DNA of 37,479 bases from a virus. The first letter of the stretch is position 1. Every line of letters starts with the position of its first letter. Positions 37,452-37,479 of this stretch are shown piece by piece. The notes beneath the pieces are model-generated. The model was given only the letters and a program-made list of their open reading frames with translations, was not told the DNA's origin and did not search any database. The translations under genes were made by a program, and so were the position numbers. Where the stretch lies: positions 1 to 37,479 of the IMG/VR virus record IMGVR_UViG_3300044612_000828; one strand, given 5' to 3'.

Positions 37452-37479
37452 ATGAGATCAACGATCCGTATAAGTGTCG

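Overview
The window is about 37.5 kb of a tailed double-stranded DNA phage, most likely a podovirus. It carries portal, scaffold, capsid, tail nozzle, fibre and internal virion genes. It has no tape-measure gene and no sheath or long-tube genes. Gene packing is dense, with many ATGA, TAATG or ATGAATAA overlaps. I see no tRNA, rRNA, CRISPR array, insertion sequence or integrase. The terminase large subunit, DNA polymerase and RNA polymerase are not here, so the window is part of a larger genome. The host is not identified. Structural genes start without a Shine-Dalgarno sequence. Two A/T-rich repeat blocks resemble strings I associate with Planctomycetes/Verrucomicrobia-type genomes, but this is only a weak hint.

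Layout. (1) 1-24.0 kb, rightward: portal C-terminus, scaffold, major capsid protein, small virion proteins, two fibres with related N-termini, a LamG-type fibre, a lysis block (holin-like protein, overlapping spanin-like pair, second membrane protein, M15 endolysin), tail nozzle, collar-domain protein, an enzyme pair (PAPS-reductase-like and YkgJ-like) and three large internal virion proteins, then a metallophosphoesterase. (2) 24.0-33.75 kb, rightward: DNA metabolism and small accessory genes: OB-fold ssDNA-binding protein, HTH protein, Holliday-junction resolvase, replication-initiator-like protein, a DnaB-type helicase in two pieces, PD-(D/E)XK exonuclease, cytosine-C5 methyltransferase, dNMP kinase and many tiny proteins. 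(3) 33.75-35.9 kb, leftward: seven small genes, including a gene-product-88 family protein, with a strong leftward terminator. (4) 35.9-37.5 kb: a long gene-free stretch with a palindrome and a terminator, two more rightward genes, and a heavily structured untranslated region running off the end.

The most interesting points are these. The DnaB helicase is cut between Walker A and Walker B, with four genes (about 2.2 kb) lying between the halves. One of these, the methyltransferase, is overprinted in a second frame by a 290-codon ORF with its own phage-type motifs. A short RNA-like element occurs three times with compensating base changes in both stems, twice after the capsid gene and once in the replication region. 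The leftward genes have G-free 5' leaders, and the late genes share a stop-TT-ATG junction instead of a ribosome binding site.

Function as a whole: the rightward late genes build and release the particle, the middle block replicates, recombines and modifies phage DNA, and the leftward genes look like an early or accessory set of mostly unknown role. Names rest on reading motifs and gene order by eye. No database search was possible.
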